Part shown: positions 37,478 to 46,143 of the stretch, in pieces | Numbering within the stretch: the stretch's first letter is position 1 | How the letters are laid out: each line of letters opens with the position of its first letter | Source: Pinibacter sp031553495 | Lineage (GTDB): Bacteria > Bacteroidota > Bacteroidia > Chitinophagales > Chitinophagaceae | DNA: 64,000 bases | Assembly: GCA_031553495.1 (NCBI GenBank) | Contig: JAVBLN010000018.1 | Location: 124,001-188,000, forward strand | Reading direction: 5' to 3' | Position numbers and translations under genes: made by a program | The notes under the pieces: model-generated | Databases searched by the model: none | What the model saw: the letters and a program-made list of their open reading frames with translations, nothing else | What the model was told of the DNA's origin: nothing

Positions 37478-37933
37478 TTATTTACCGAAAACAATATCGT
37501 CCGGTAATTCATTTTTGTCCTTGCTGTCGTATGGAAAGTGAAATTGCAGGGCTTCACCAATATCGTTGATCACTCTGCAAATTCCGGTAGCGTAATGCTC
37601 GCTTCTAAAATGATTGAGCATTTGAGAAATTTCGCTGTTCCAGAAATGATGCCCGGTTTTTTTATGAATACCTTCATCGCCATAAATGGCCGCTTGCTTG
37701 TCTTTGACAGCCAGGTAAATAAGCACAGCATTATGATGAAAAGTTGCGCTCATTTTTAGCTGTTGGAAGATTTCCCTCGCTCTGTCAATAGCCTCCACAA
37801 ACCGGCATCTGCTTTCGATAAACACGCGGATTTCGCCGCTTGTGTTACGTTCTGCCTGCTTTATGGCAGCAACGATATTTGCAGACTCATGGCTATCTAA
37901 GAAGGTTTTTTTTGATAAAGAAAACGGTGCCAT
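37478..37933 (-). CDS. TPM-domain protein, cytoplasmic form
   Basis: A 151-residue TPM-domain protein without a signal peptide or membrane segment. The family pattern is visible in AIKQAERNTSGEIRVFIE, NAVLIYLAVKDKQAAIYGDEGI and a C-terminal IGEALQFHFP. It is the middle gene of the lemA - TPM - TPM operon, 45 bases from the gene downstream and 20 from lemA. Its function is unknown. It probably works with the two partners at the membrane. Confidence 0.88.
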   Translation of the reverse strand: MAPFSLSKKTFLDSHESANIVAAIKQAERNTSGEIRVFIESRCRFVEAIDRAREIFQQLKMSATFHHNAVLIYLAVKDKQAAIYGDEGIHKKTGHHFWNSEISQMLNHFRSEHYATGICRVINDIGEALQFHFPYDSKDKNELPDDIVFGK

Positions 37934-37953
37934 TAGTATGCAGATTTATTGTT

Positions 37954-38556
37954 TTAGAAATTAACTTCCGGAGCCCTGTCCGATCCCGGAGTCGCTTCAA
38001 AATACCCTTTGGGTTTAAAGCCCAGAAAGCTTGAGTACAGGTTATTAGGAAATGCCCGTATAGATGAATTATAAGTTTGTACGGCATCGTTAAAATCTTT
38101 GCGGGCAACAGCTATCCTGTTTTCCGTGCCTTCAAGTTGCGCTTGCAGCTCTTGGAAATTCTGAGTGGCTTTCAATTCGGGATATCGTTCCACTGATACA
38201 AGCAGCCTGCTTAAAGCACCGGATAATTCCCCTTGGGCTTTTTGAAATTCGGCGATTTTTTCAGGAGAAAGGTCGTCGGCATTTACTTGTACAGATGTTG
38301 CTTTTGCCCTTGCCTCCACAACTTTTGTAAGCGTTTCCTGTTCAAAATTGGCGGCACCTTTCACGGTATTCACCAGGTTGGGAATAAGTTCGGCACGCCG
38401 TTGATATTGAGTTTGTACATTACCCCATTTACCTTTTACGTTTTCTTCAAGTCCCACGGCTTTACGCTGAAAACTGACTGCGCCGCAACCGCCGCAACCT
38501 ACTACCAGTACAATAATTCCAAGAATGATCCACAGTATGAGTTTATTCGTGCTCAT
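37954..38556 (-). CDS. lemA: LemA family protein
   Basis: A 200-residue protein with an N-terminal membrane segment (residues 6-25). The long helical LemA domain follows, with GKWGNVQTQYQRRAELIPNL, VEARAKATS, and RNDF-like RIAVARKDFNDAVQTYNSSIRAFP near the C-terminus. The role of LemA proteins is not settled. It is first in an operon with the two TPM genes. Upstream lies a 914-base gap with two DCD repeats and the divergent T9SS cargo gene. Confidence 0.93.
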   Translation of the reverse strand: MSTNKLILWIILGIIVLVVGCGGCGAVSFQRKAVGLEENVKGKWGNVQTQYQRRAELIPNLVNTVKGAANFEQETLTKVVEARAKATSVQVNADDLSPEKIAEFQKAQGELSGALSRLLVSVERYPELKATQNFQELQAQLEGTENRIAVARKDFNDAVQTYNSSIRAFPNNLYSSFLGFKPKGYFEATPGSDRAPEVNF

Positions 38557-38590
38557 GATAAATTATTTTTTGTAAAAGTTAAAGATACGA

Positions 38591-38620
38591 TTGGAAAGTT
38601 GAAAATTGAAAGGCGAAAGT
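38591..38620. repeat. TTGAAAG heptamer tract
   Basis: Short tandem of TTGAAAG-like units just upstream of lemA. Confidence 0.7.
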
Positions 38621-38685
38621 TTTGTCCGTTAAAAGACCGGTCTATAAATTACTCTACACAGCCTAAAATGTGTAAAGATTTTTTT

Positions 38686-38758
38686 GGGTTAACCGGCGGT
38701 AGTGCTACTATTAAGCATCGTTGTGTCACTCACTTGTACGGTAGTAATGCTATTGAGC
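38686..38758 (-). repeat. DCD repeat copy 16 (type A, composite I)
   Basis: CGGTAGTGCTACTATTAAGC, then ATCGTTGTGTCACTCACTTG, then CGGTAGTAATGCTATTGAGC. It is the first part of a composite of about 300 bp that ends with copy 17. Confidence 0.96.
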
Positions 38759-38811
38759 AAGTTGGCAGTAAGCAGTAGGCGGTTGGCAGTAGAGGGTTCA
38801 GAAATCAGTAT
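38759..38811. repeat. GGCAGTA / AGAG module of composite I
   Basis: AAGTTGGCAGTAAGCAGTAG, then GCGGTTGGCAGTAGAG, then TTCAGAAATCAG. It is nearly identical to 56495-56545. Confidence 0.85.
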
Positions 38812-38852
38812 ATCCAGGTATCCTACGCCTTAAAGGTGTAGGATACCTGGAT
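38812..38852. repeat. 20-bp-arm palindrome of composite I
   Basis: Arms ATCCAGGTATCCTACGCCTT and AAGGTGTAGGATACCTGGAT with one mismatch and a one-base centre. It has no T-run. It is related to 56551-56585 and to the secA terminator stem. Confidence 0.88.
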
Positions 38853-38882
38853 CCTGTTTTACAAGCTTGGATATTTTTAGCC

Positions 38883-38986
38883 GATGAATAGAATTACAAC
38901 CGATGAACGAAATGCGACGCAACGATGATGCCATGAAATACTGCAGCCGGTATCATAATAATTAACAGCGGTATTCATCAAGGCCA
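38883..38986 (+). repeat. DCD repeat copy 17 (A/B type, composite I)
   Basis: GATGAATAGAATTACAACCG, then GAACGAAATGCGACGCAACG, then ATGCCATGAAATACTGC. The tail ends in GCGGTATTCATC, an inverted match to the ATGAAATACTGC arm. Confidence 0.93.
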
Positions 38987-39470
38987 AAAAAAATAAAAGA
39001 TGCCTTGATAAAAGCTATAAAACGGCTGCATTTTCGATCATTTTATCATTTTCGCTTGACAAGTTGCTACCTGGCAAGCTGATGCAACTGAGCCTGCTTT
39101 CTCTTTATGGATGCAATGATGATAAGTGACGTAGGTTGATACAAGTATTCACTTAAGCAAAAGAATTGTAACAGGTATCCACTTCGAATTAGAAATATTT
39201 GAAATTTATAAAAAAGCCGCGATTATTACTTAAATGATCCAAATATTTCAATAATTTTCCAGAAATAGTGTTATTTTTTTATTAGAAATCACAAAATGTT
39301 AAGTTGGCATACTGTTTGATCTTTTTAATTCCATGAAAATTCGCTTAATAGGCATTTATATTAGCAATTAACATTTATTGTCCTGTTTATATGGATTTTT
39401 AATCAATGGCTAAGTATATAAGTTGATTTATTCAAATGGCAATTTTGTATTATTTATAAAAATCTGGTCT
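38987..39470. other. AT-rich gap before the T9SS cargo gene
   Basis: No gene, repeat copy or clear terminator seen. The sequence is AT-rich, more so from about 39190, and probably contains the promoter of the downstream gene. Confidence 0.5.
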
Positions 39471-41177
39471 ATGAAAAACTTAAAATTCACACTTAGTGCT
39501 TTGGTTTTTGGCTGCCTCCTGTTTTTTTCGTCAAAAACTATTCAATCACAACCTATTCCTTGTACTGCTCAATCGTATCTGGTGCAGAAAATAGGAAATA
39601 ATTCTTGTTTGTATGGGGTGGATTTGGCCACCGGGGTAATGACCTCTATTAAAGAAAACATTATTCCACCTTCTGTAGGAGGTATTAATGGTATAGGGTA
39701 TTATAATGGCTATTTGTGGGGTAGCATAACACACTCCAATGCTGTTGGCACCAGCAATGCAGCAGCTATAGCCAAAGTAGATGCCGGTGGCAATGTAACA
39801 ACCTGGACATACCAGGAGGTTGGGTTGCCGGTAAATAGTAATACTAATATCGGGTTTAACGTTGGTGATGTTGGCCCTGATGGTGTTTTATATTTATTTA
39901 GCTATGGAGGAAGCCAAATATATAAAGTTAATGTTTCAGGTGAGACTCCGGTTTATATGGCTCCCCCCATTGCTATAAGTGGCGGTAATTTCAATACAGA
40001 AGGAGGGATTATCTCAGACTGGGCTTATAATCAGGAGGATGAATGTTTATATACAGTCTCAAGAGGGGTTAATCCTGTGTTGTATAAAATAGATGCAGCA
40101 ACAGGTGCATGTACTAGAATAGGCACACTTTCTGCGCCTGCAGGGTATAGTTTTACAAATAGTAATCCATCCACATCATTTGGAGGCATGTATCTTGATT
40201 CCAGGGGGACGCTTTATATGGCTGATAATAACACTGGTAATATTTACAGGATACCGGATGTAGGAAATTTGTCAACTAATTACAAACCAATATTTACATC
40301 CAAAGCCAATCCTACCAATGGCAATGATGGTGCATTATGCCCATCGGCATGTGTTACAAACATCATTCGTGAAACAATTATTCTTTCACAGGGCCAGAGC
40401 TCCATTACACTAACAGGCGGCACTATGGCTACACCAAATGAGTGGAAATATGTATCGGGATCGGGTCCTTCAGAGCCCACTATAGCCAGTCCTTATAATA
40501 CAGATGTAACAACAGCCTCAGGATTAACTAGTGAGGGCGTTTATATATTCAAACGGGTGAATCCCAGTGGAAACTGTATGGATAGCGCAATAGCAATTGT
40601 AAGCTTTCTACCACTACCATTGCCTATTACTATAAATACATTTTCAGGAAAATTGCAACAGGAAAAAGATGTGCTGCAATGGGTTACGAGCCAGGAACAA
40701 AACAGCAGTTATTTTGAAATACAATACAGCTCCACAGGACTTGACTTTTCTGGAATAGGAAGAGTGGAAGCCAGTGGTAACAGCAATATCAATAAAACAT
40801 ACAGTTTTACAACCGACCATATTGGCAATAATGCTTATTACCGTTTGAAGTTGGTAGATATTAATGGCGAATCTAAATATAGTAATATCATACATATATC
40901 ACGTACATTATCATCTAATTGTGTGAAATTGAATGGAGTAGCGCCAGTGCCTTTTACAGATGTATTGCGTTTTAATGTGGAAAATTGTAAGACTCAGAAC
41001 GCCAATGTTATGATTTTTAACACAATGGGGCAAATAATGAAGCAGCAGTCTTTTTTATTGCAAAATGGAACAGCTACTTATATGCTTAACGGATTGGAAG
41101 CATTTCCCAATGGCACATATATATTAAAAATAGTAACTGCCGATGGCAATGTGGTTACACAAAAAGTGATGAAATAA
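39471..41177 (+). CDS. Secreted beta-propeller-like protein with T9SS sorting domain
   Basis: A 568-residue protein starting with a signal peptide (cleavage near TIQSQ, residue 26). Residues about 30-290 look like the DUF6923-type beta-propeller (YLVQKIGNNSCLYGVDLATG and TVSRGVNPVLYKIDAATGAC). Residues 300-400 form a linker with repeated short beta-motifs. Residues about 490-568 are a type A sorting domain (MIFNTMGQIMKQQS, NGTYILKIVTADGNVVTQKV), which directs export by the Por system and attachment to the cell surface. The ATG chosen is the one directly before the signal peptide; the frame is open 16 codons further upstream. No T9SS machinery gene is in the window. Confidence 0.85.
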   Translation: MKNLKFTLSALVFGCLLFFSSKTIQSQPIPCTAQSYLVQKIGNNSCLYGVDLATGVMTSIKENIIPPSVGGINGIGYYNGYLWGSITHSNAVGTSNAAAIAKVDAGGNVTTWTYQEVGLPVNSNTNIGFNVGDVGPDGVLYLFSYGGSQIYKVNVSGETPVYMAPPIAISGGNFNTEGGIISDWAYNQEDECLYTVSRGVNPVLYKIDAATGACTRIGTLSAPAGYSFTNSNPSTSFGGMYLDSRGTLYMADNNTGNIYRIPDVGNLSTNYKPIFTSKANPTNGNDGALCPSACVTNIIRETIILSQGQSSITLTGGTMATPNEWKYVSGSGPSEPTIASPYNTDVTTASGLTSEGVYIFKRVNPSGNCMDSAIAIVSFLPLPLPITINTFSGKLQQEKDVLQWVTSQEQNSSYFEIQYSSTGLDFSGIGRVEASGNSNINKTYSFTTDHIGNNAYYRLKLVDINGESKYSNIIHISRTLSSNCVKLNGVAPVPFTDVLRFNVENCKTQNANVMIFNTMGQIMKQQSFLLQNGTATYMLNGLEAFPNGTYILKIVTADGNVVTQKVMK

Positions 41178-41382
41178 AATTAGAAGATACAATGGCCAAA
41201 ACTCAAAAGTTGTTTGAGTTGATTAGAACAAAAGGTCGTGGAGTGAAAATTAGAAAATTGGTGTAAGATTAATGTATGCAAAAAAACTATCTTATATCCA
41301 CCAATTTTCAATGGCAAGTTATTGGGAAGTTAACTTATTAGTAAGAACCTGTATTTAGTACCTGTTTTTATTTTGAGCCCAA

Positions 41383-41447
41383 CATTTGAATTACTATGGA
41401 ACAGTTGTTGCGTCGCACTCTTGTGCAGTAGTAATTTTGTTCGGCAA
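41383..41447 (-). repeat. DCD repeat copy 18 (diverged)
   Basis: Core TTGTTGCGTCGCACTCTTGT with a right arm GCAGTAGTAATTTTGTTCGG. The left arm is only loosely recognisable. Confidence 0.7.
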
Positions 41448-41599
41448 GAAATAATAAGGTACTAAATATGTTCTTATTAGTAACTATGAATATAACGCAA
41501 AATGGGAGCTTCAAAATTTTTGAGTTAAATGAACTACACGTTGTTTCGAGTTCAGGAAGTATGGAAGGTGTATGGTTTTTAAATCACTCTACCTTCTCC

Positions 41600-41670
41600 A
41601 TTCAATAGAACTACTACCGCTGAACGGAGCGTCGCAACTGAAGTTCAATCAGGGCTCAACTGCCGGTTCC
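41600..41670 (+). repeat. DCD repeat copy 19 (A/C type)
   Basis: TTCAATAGAACTACTACCG, then GAACGGAGCGTCGCAACTG, then TTCAATCAGGGCTCAACTGC and CGGTTCC. Confidence 0.88.
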
Positions 41671-41761
41671 ATAATAAAAAACCGAAGTTTTCATTATGCT
41701 ACAATTCTTGTTCAGAAAGTATAATGTGATGACAACTGATTCCAGGGGCTGGCTTCTATTC

Positions 41762-42748
41762 TCAAAACAATCCATAATAATTCAGCAAAATCACAAACAG
41801 GAAAATACACCAGTGTAATAAACGAGTGAACAATTTGGAATCGGAAAAATAATAAAACGCCGCGTGGAATGCTGCTATAGGAATAACGATCATTAACCAG
41901 TGCTGGTAACCCGCATCGGGATTTATCAATATTATGACCATGGAAACTACCAGCAATACCAGCAACATACTCCAGGTCTTGCGTACCTGGATGAGCATTT
42001 TATTAAGATTTGACTGCACAAAAAACGCACCGATCAGGAAAGGTATCATGAGTAGTGTTATACCTCCTGTAATCCAAAGGGAGGCGGTAAGTTTTGGTAA
42101 GTGAAAATTAATTGGAGAAACTAATTTTTCCCAATGCCATTTGTCTATTAGAAAAAGCACTACAAATAAAAAGTAATAAGGCGTGATTAACCCCAGCATT
42201 GATATAAACCATTCGGTAATGCGAAATGGTCGCATAATAAGCAGGCCCATTACCAATAACAATATAAATGCAATAGTAGGTGTATAAATAAGCGGCAGAA
42301 GACCTACCAAAACGCTTGTGTTGAAAATGTGTGTACGGGGCTGACTGCTGTTATACCATTTCAAAATCAGGTACCAAATCCAGATGAGAATGAAGTTTAC
42401 CAGTAATGGCGCCGAAAAATAACTCCACTCTTTTTCCAATGAAGTGGCCAACAAATATGACATGCCCACCAGGTAGTTGGGCTTTGGAAATATTTTCAGA
42501 TTATTGCAAAGCCGGTTCAACAACGTACTTTGAGCGAATAAAAATATAAACGCGATAACAGGAAACAATATAGGCGCAGGTTTGGTAAAAGGCTCAAGAA
42601 ACCTGAGTATGAGGTGATATATGTAATTATCTCCTTCAAGCTGAATTGCATATTGGCCGTGCAAAAACATGGGAAACTTAATTACCAGTGCATACAACAA
42701 CAGGAAAAAAGCGTTACCCAGGTTATTTTGTTTAAAAACTCCTACCAC
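41762..42748 (-). CDS. Polytopic inner-membrane protein, DUF6427-like
   Basis: A 328-residue very hydrophobic protein with about nine to ten membrane segments and few charged residues. The layout and the N-terminus (MVGVFKQNNLGNAFFLLLYALVIKFPMF) fit the Bacteroidota DUF6427 family, whose function is not known. It lies 48 bases downstream of the next gene on the same strand and may be co-transcribed with it. Confidence 0.75.
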   Translation of the reverse strand: MVGVFKQNNLGNAFFLLLYALVIKFPMFLHGQYAIQLEGDNYIYHLILRFLEPFTKPAPILFPVIAFIFLFAQSTLLNRLCNNLKIFPKPNYLVGMSYLLATSLEKEWSYFSAPLLVNFILIWIWYLILKWYNSSQPRTHIFNTSVLVGLLPLIYTPTIAFILLLVMGLLIMRPFRITEWFISMLGLITPYYFLFVVLFLIDKWHWEKLVSPINFHLPKLTASLWITGGITLLMIPFLIGAFFVQSNLNKMLIQVRKTWSMLLVLLVVSMVIILINPDAGYQHWLMIVIPIAAFHAAFYYFSDSKLFTRLLHWCIFLFVILLNYYGLF

Positions 42749-42796
42749 TGTATAATTTTTAGGGAGTGGATCTATTTATTTAAAAAAATGAATGAA

Positions 42797-44338
42797 TTAA
42801 AAATCAACTTTCGCAAAACACAAATAGTTTCTATACCAGCATGGAATGATCATTTGCCTGCTGCTCACTTGTTTTGAAAACCGCGGCATAAATTCATATC
42901 CCCTGTCAAGATTCTTTAATGTAGGATGACGGGAAATTTTGCCATCAGGACCAATGCTTTGATCGCTTAACATTAATGTACGGCGCTCGTATTGATTATA
43001 TAGAAAATGAAGTTCTCCTCCGGTATTCACTAAGCCATATGAAATAGAATTATCCGATTCGTCATCATATTGGTTTTTGGGAATGATATTGCTCCATTCC
43101 ATTTGTCCGTCGCTGTCAAAAGATAAAATCATTATATTATCCGCGAAAAATCTTGTATTCTGATAGTTGTTCCAGCCTCCCCTGTTCCACGGCATATAGT
43201 ATGGGCTGTAGTACGGATAATAATAGTAATCATACGGCGACATCCACGGACTTCCCCAATATGGATTGTTCCACCTGTTATAATAATTCCCTCTTGAAGA
43301 AGAATAAAGAGATTCGGCTATTAATAAATAGCCGCCATCTTTCCGTACTATCACGTTCTTAATATAATAATCATCAAATGCTGTTTTCTTGCCGCCGTCT
43401 TCACCTTTGGCCGCGTCTCTCAATTCATCGTTGAACACAAAAGTTTTTTCATGCAATTTTTGATTATTGGTAATATCCCAGGAAAGCGCATACAAGCCTT
43501 CCACACTTCCTCTTTTTTGTTTGTAATAAAAAGAAGATAATAAGGTACGGCGATTTGTATTGTCAACTTTAAGTCGCAGTTCATCCAGTATTTTTGTACC
43601 AATATCTACAGGACGTATTGCAAAATCAAGCGAATCACGATACTTGGTTACCAGGTTTATATTTGAGATCGATTCGTTGCTCCCGTTATTTCTCACAAAT
43701 TTGCAAAATACCAGTTCGCTGTTATTGGTGAGGTAAAAATCTGTAAAGTAATTATGGCGTTCTTCCATTGCCAGTTGCGCCCTGCTTTTATCCACAAGGT
43801 TCATATTGTTATCATAAAGCAGCATGGTAAAAAGATAGTTGCGCTGATTTGAGCTATTTATCTTCAGCAGCATTATTCGTTGCTTATCATCGCTGGAAAT
43901 AACCGTATATACACGATCCGCATTAGACGCGTTATTCAGGTGCGTTGTATCCAGCTCCAAAGGCTTATTTAACGGCTTGCCCATACCATCCAGCTTCACA
44001 AGATTGCAATACACTACATTCCGGCGCTGGTATTGATAGATAGCGTAAAAATAATCGGAATATGCAACGAAGTCTATATTCAAAAACCTGTTTTCATCAA
44101 TAAAATCCATTGTGGACCGCGCCGCTAGCTTCATATCGTTATCATATACACAAATAACGTGACTGGTTCTATTGTTTTTATAAGTAACAAAATTATTACC
44201 CATTTTTCCAATCACCTCAAAATTGGTTTTACGGGAATCATCTCTTTCAGGTTCAGAATATGAAATCCGGAAGTCTTGCGCCACAACCGTAATTGTGGGA
44301 AGCAAGCAAAACAGAAAATACAAAAGCCTGTTTTTCAT
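42797..44338 (-). CDS. Exported protein of unknown function, propeller-like
   Basis: A 513-residue product with a signal peptide (MKNRLLYFLF..., cleavage near VVAQ, residue 20). The frame is open 45 codons upstream, but the ATG before the signal peptide is clearly the start. I recognise no named domain. The sequence has repeated strands of the type NFVTYKNNRTSHVICVYDNDM and LFTMLLYDNNM that suggest a beta-propeller. An Asn/Tyr/Pro-rich low-complexity loop lies at about residues 370-410 (YYNRWNNPYWGS, YDYYYYPYYSPYY). It is probably periplasmic or surface bound. Confidence 0.8.
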   Translation of the reverse strand: MKNRLLYFLFCLLPTITVVAQDFRISYSEPERDDSRKTNFEVIGKMGNNFVTYKNNRTSHVICVYDNDMKLAARSTMDFIDENRFLNIDFVAYSDYFYAIYQYQRRNVVYCNLVKLDGMGKPLNKPLELDTTHLNNASNADRVYTVISSDDKQRIMLLKINSSNQRNYLFTMLLYDNNMNLVDKSRAQLAMEERHNYFTDFYLTNNSELVFCKFVRNNGSNESISNINLVTKYRDSLDFAIRPVDIGTKILDELRLKVDNTNRRTLLSSFYYKQKRGSVEGLYALSWDITNNQKLHEKTFVFNDELRDAAKGEDGGKKTAFDDYYIKNVIVRKDGGYLLIAESLYSSSRGNYYNRWNNPYWGSPWMSPYDYYYYPYYSPYYMPWNRGGWNNYQNTRFFADNIMILSFDSDGQMEWSNIIPKNQYDDESDNSISYGLVNTGGELHFLYNQYERRTLMLSDQSIGPDGKISRHPTLKNLDRGYEFMPRFSKQVSSRQMIIPCWYRNYLCFAKVDF

Positions 44339-44488
44339 ACAATATTTTTTCTTGTAATCTAAATTTACACGATAGACATCAAAGGGAAAAGCAAATTTTG
44401 ATAAATAGCTGAAGGATTTTCGTAAAAACAGATTATTGACTATGGCTCTGGTTAACCAACAGCCAATAATCATATACTAATATCAAAG

Positions 44489-45625
44489 CTATACTACTGT
44501 AAAATGAACATATACATACGTAAAGCGGGCACTTTCCGGAATCATCAGCATTAAGGTATCACCTTTTTTCAACCTGCCGCTGTTAAACAACTCTTCCAGC
44601 ATTACATAAGGTGATGCACTGCCAATATTACCAACACGCACCAGGTTGGTATACCATTTTTCTGGCGCTACGGGCACTCCTAATTTAGTCATTTCATCAG
44701 CAATTTTTTCCCTGAAAAACTCAGATGAAATATGAGGAAGGAACCATGTGAGTTCATTCAGATCTATATTATGTCTTTCAACAATTTCTTTCAAAAACAC
44801 ACCACCCATCGGCACTATTCTAACGCCAAGCAAACGGGTATCCTGTTTAAAAGAAAAAATGCTCTGATTACCCCATTCTTCCGGCTCATACTCAGAAAAA
44901 CCTGTCAAAATTCCGTTTGGCTGCTTTACCGCACCCGAATACATGCAGGTAGGCAGTTCATTAGCGTACGATCTTATTTCAATCCAGTCGGTTTTTAATG
45001 AGATGCCGTTTTCATTTGGCTTATCCTGCAAAAGAGCTGCACCCGCGCCATCACTAAGCATCCAGCGCATAAAATCTTTTTCGAAAGCTATTATTGGGTT
45101 AGTATCAATTTCTTTAAGCTTTTCCGCTTCCTGATTAAATTTTTCGCCGCGAAGCCACGTAGAAACTTTTTCAGAGCTGGCCGAAACAGCCACTTTTTTC
45201 TCACCACATTTAATAGCCATATACGCATACTTGAATGCCTGAAACCCTGCCGCGCAAGAACTGCTTATAGATGCTATTTCTATAGGTTTACAACCCAGTT
45301 CGCCATGAATCATCGCGGTATGGCTTGGCAACAGTTGGTCAGGCGACATGGTTCCGCATACCAACAGCTCAATATCATCTTTTGTAATCTTCCCATCAAA
45401 AAGTCCCTGAATAGCTGTAGCAGCCAGTTGGGCATTGGAATGTGTGCTTTTCCCATTCCTGTCCATTGCATAATAGCGTGATGTAATTTTATTATTGCTC
45501 AATATTTTGGTGCGAGCCCTGGAAGGCTTGTTATCAATCATTCCCAGCACATCTTCTATCTCATCATTGCTCACCGGTTCATTAGGCAAAAATTTCGCCA
45601 TTCTAGTGATATAAACTTCTCCCAT
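44489..45625 (-). CDS. darB: Ketoacyl-ACP synthase III, DarB type (dialkylresorcinol/flexirubin synthesis)
   Basis: A 378-residue FabH-like ketosynthase. The catalytic triad is Cys124 (SISSSCAAGFQ), His298 (FLPHISS) and Asn333 (RVGNIGSAS). In dialkylresorcinol pathways DarB condenses two acyl units and DarA then closes the ring. The link to DarA here rests on the neighbouring gene at 46144-47064, whose N-terminus is of the DarA type. The two genes share a strand but are 518 bases apart, with two DCD repeats between them. General FabH function is the alternative, but the length and the context argue for DarB. Confidence 0.85.
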   Translation of the reverse strand: MGEVYITRMAKFLPNEPVSNDEIEDVLGMIDNKPSRARTKILSNNKITSRYYAMDRNGKSTHSNAQLAATAIQGLFDGKITKDDIELLVCGTMSPDQLLPSHTAMIHGELGCKPIEIASISSSCAAGFQAFKYAYMAIKCGEKKVAVSASSEKVSTWLRGEKFNQEAEKLKEIDTNPIIAFEKDFMRWMLSDGAGAALLQDKPNENGISLKTDWIEIRSYANELPTCMYSGAVKQPNGILTGFSEYEPEEWGNQSIFSFKQDTRLLGVRIVPMGGVFLKEIVERHNIDLNELTWFLPHISSEFFREKIADEMTKLGVPVAPEKWYTNLVRVGNIGSASPYVMLEELFNSGRLKKGDTLMLMIPESARFTYVYVHFTVV

Positions 45626-45896
45626 AATAAATAAATGATAATTATACGTTTTTGTTTTTTAAATAGTTTCCATCAATACGCTTTTGCTCATGATGATATT
45701 GATCCGCCGATCCTCATTAAGAGATGTAATAATAAAAAGAAGTTGTTTGATCTGTAAAAATTTATTTAACCTACAACTCCATTTCTAAATTAACTACTCC
45801 TGCCTCGCTCCATTTGTATAATACCTTCAAATGTTTTTTAGACTCCCATTCCGTTATATACTACGAACAGGATAATATAGTACATAGATTTTTTTT
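45626..45896. other. Upstream gap of darB
   Basis: AT-rich DNA that probably holds the darB promoter. Nothing else recognised. Confidence 0.45.
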
Positions 45897-45966
45897 GGGA
45901 TCAGCGGTATTGCTACTATTAAGCATCGTTGTGTCACTCACTTGTACTGTAGTAATTCTATTCGGC
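45897..45966 (-). repeat. DCD repeat copy 20 (type A)
   Basis: CGGTATTGCTACTATTAAGC, then ATCGTTGTGTCACTCACTTG, then CTGTAGTAATTCTATTCGGC. Confidence 0.94.
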
Positions 45967-46024
45967 AATTAGAACCATTCATGCGCAAGCTTATACCGCA
46001 TATAGGAATGCCATTAACTGAAGC

Positions 46025-46093
46025 GCCGAATAGCGAACCAAATGTACAAGAGTGCGACGCAACCAAAGCCAAATATATATTCTTTGCCCGGCC
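46025..46093 (+). repeat. DCD repeat copy 21 (diverged)
   Basis: GCCGAATAGCGAACCAAATG, then ACAAGAGTGCGACGCAACC, then a weak right arm ending in GCCCGGCCC. It lies 60 bases from copy 20 in the opposite orientation. Confidence 0.8.
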
Positions 46094-46143
46094 CATAAAT
46101 ATTCCCTTTCTTAAAATAGTGACCTTAAAGCGTATAGTACCAC

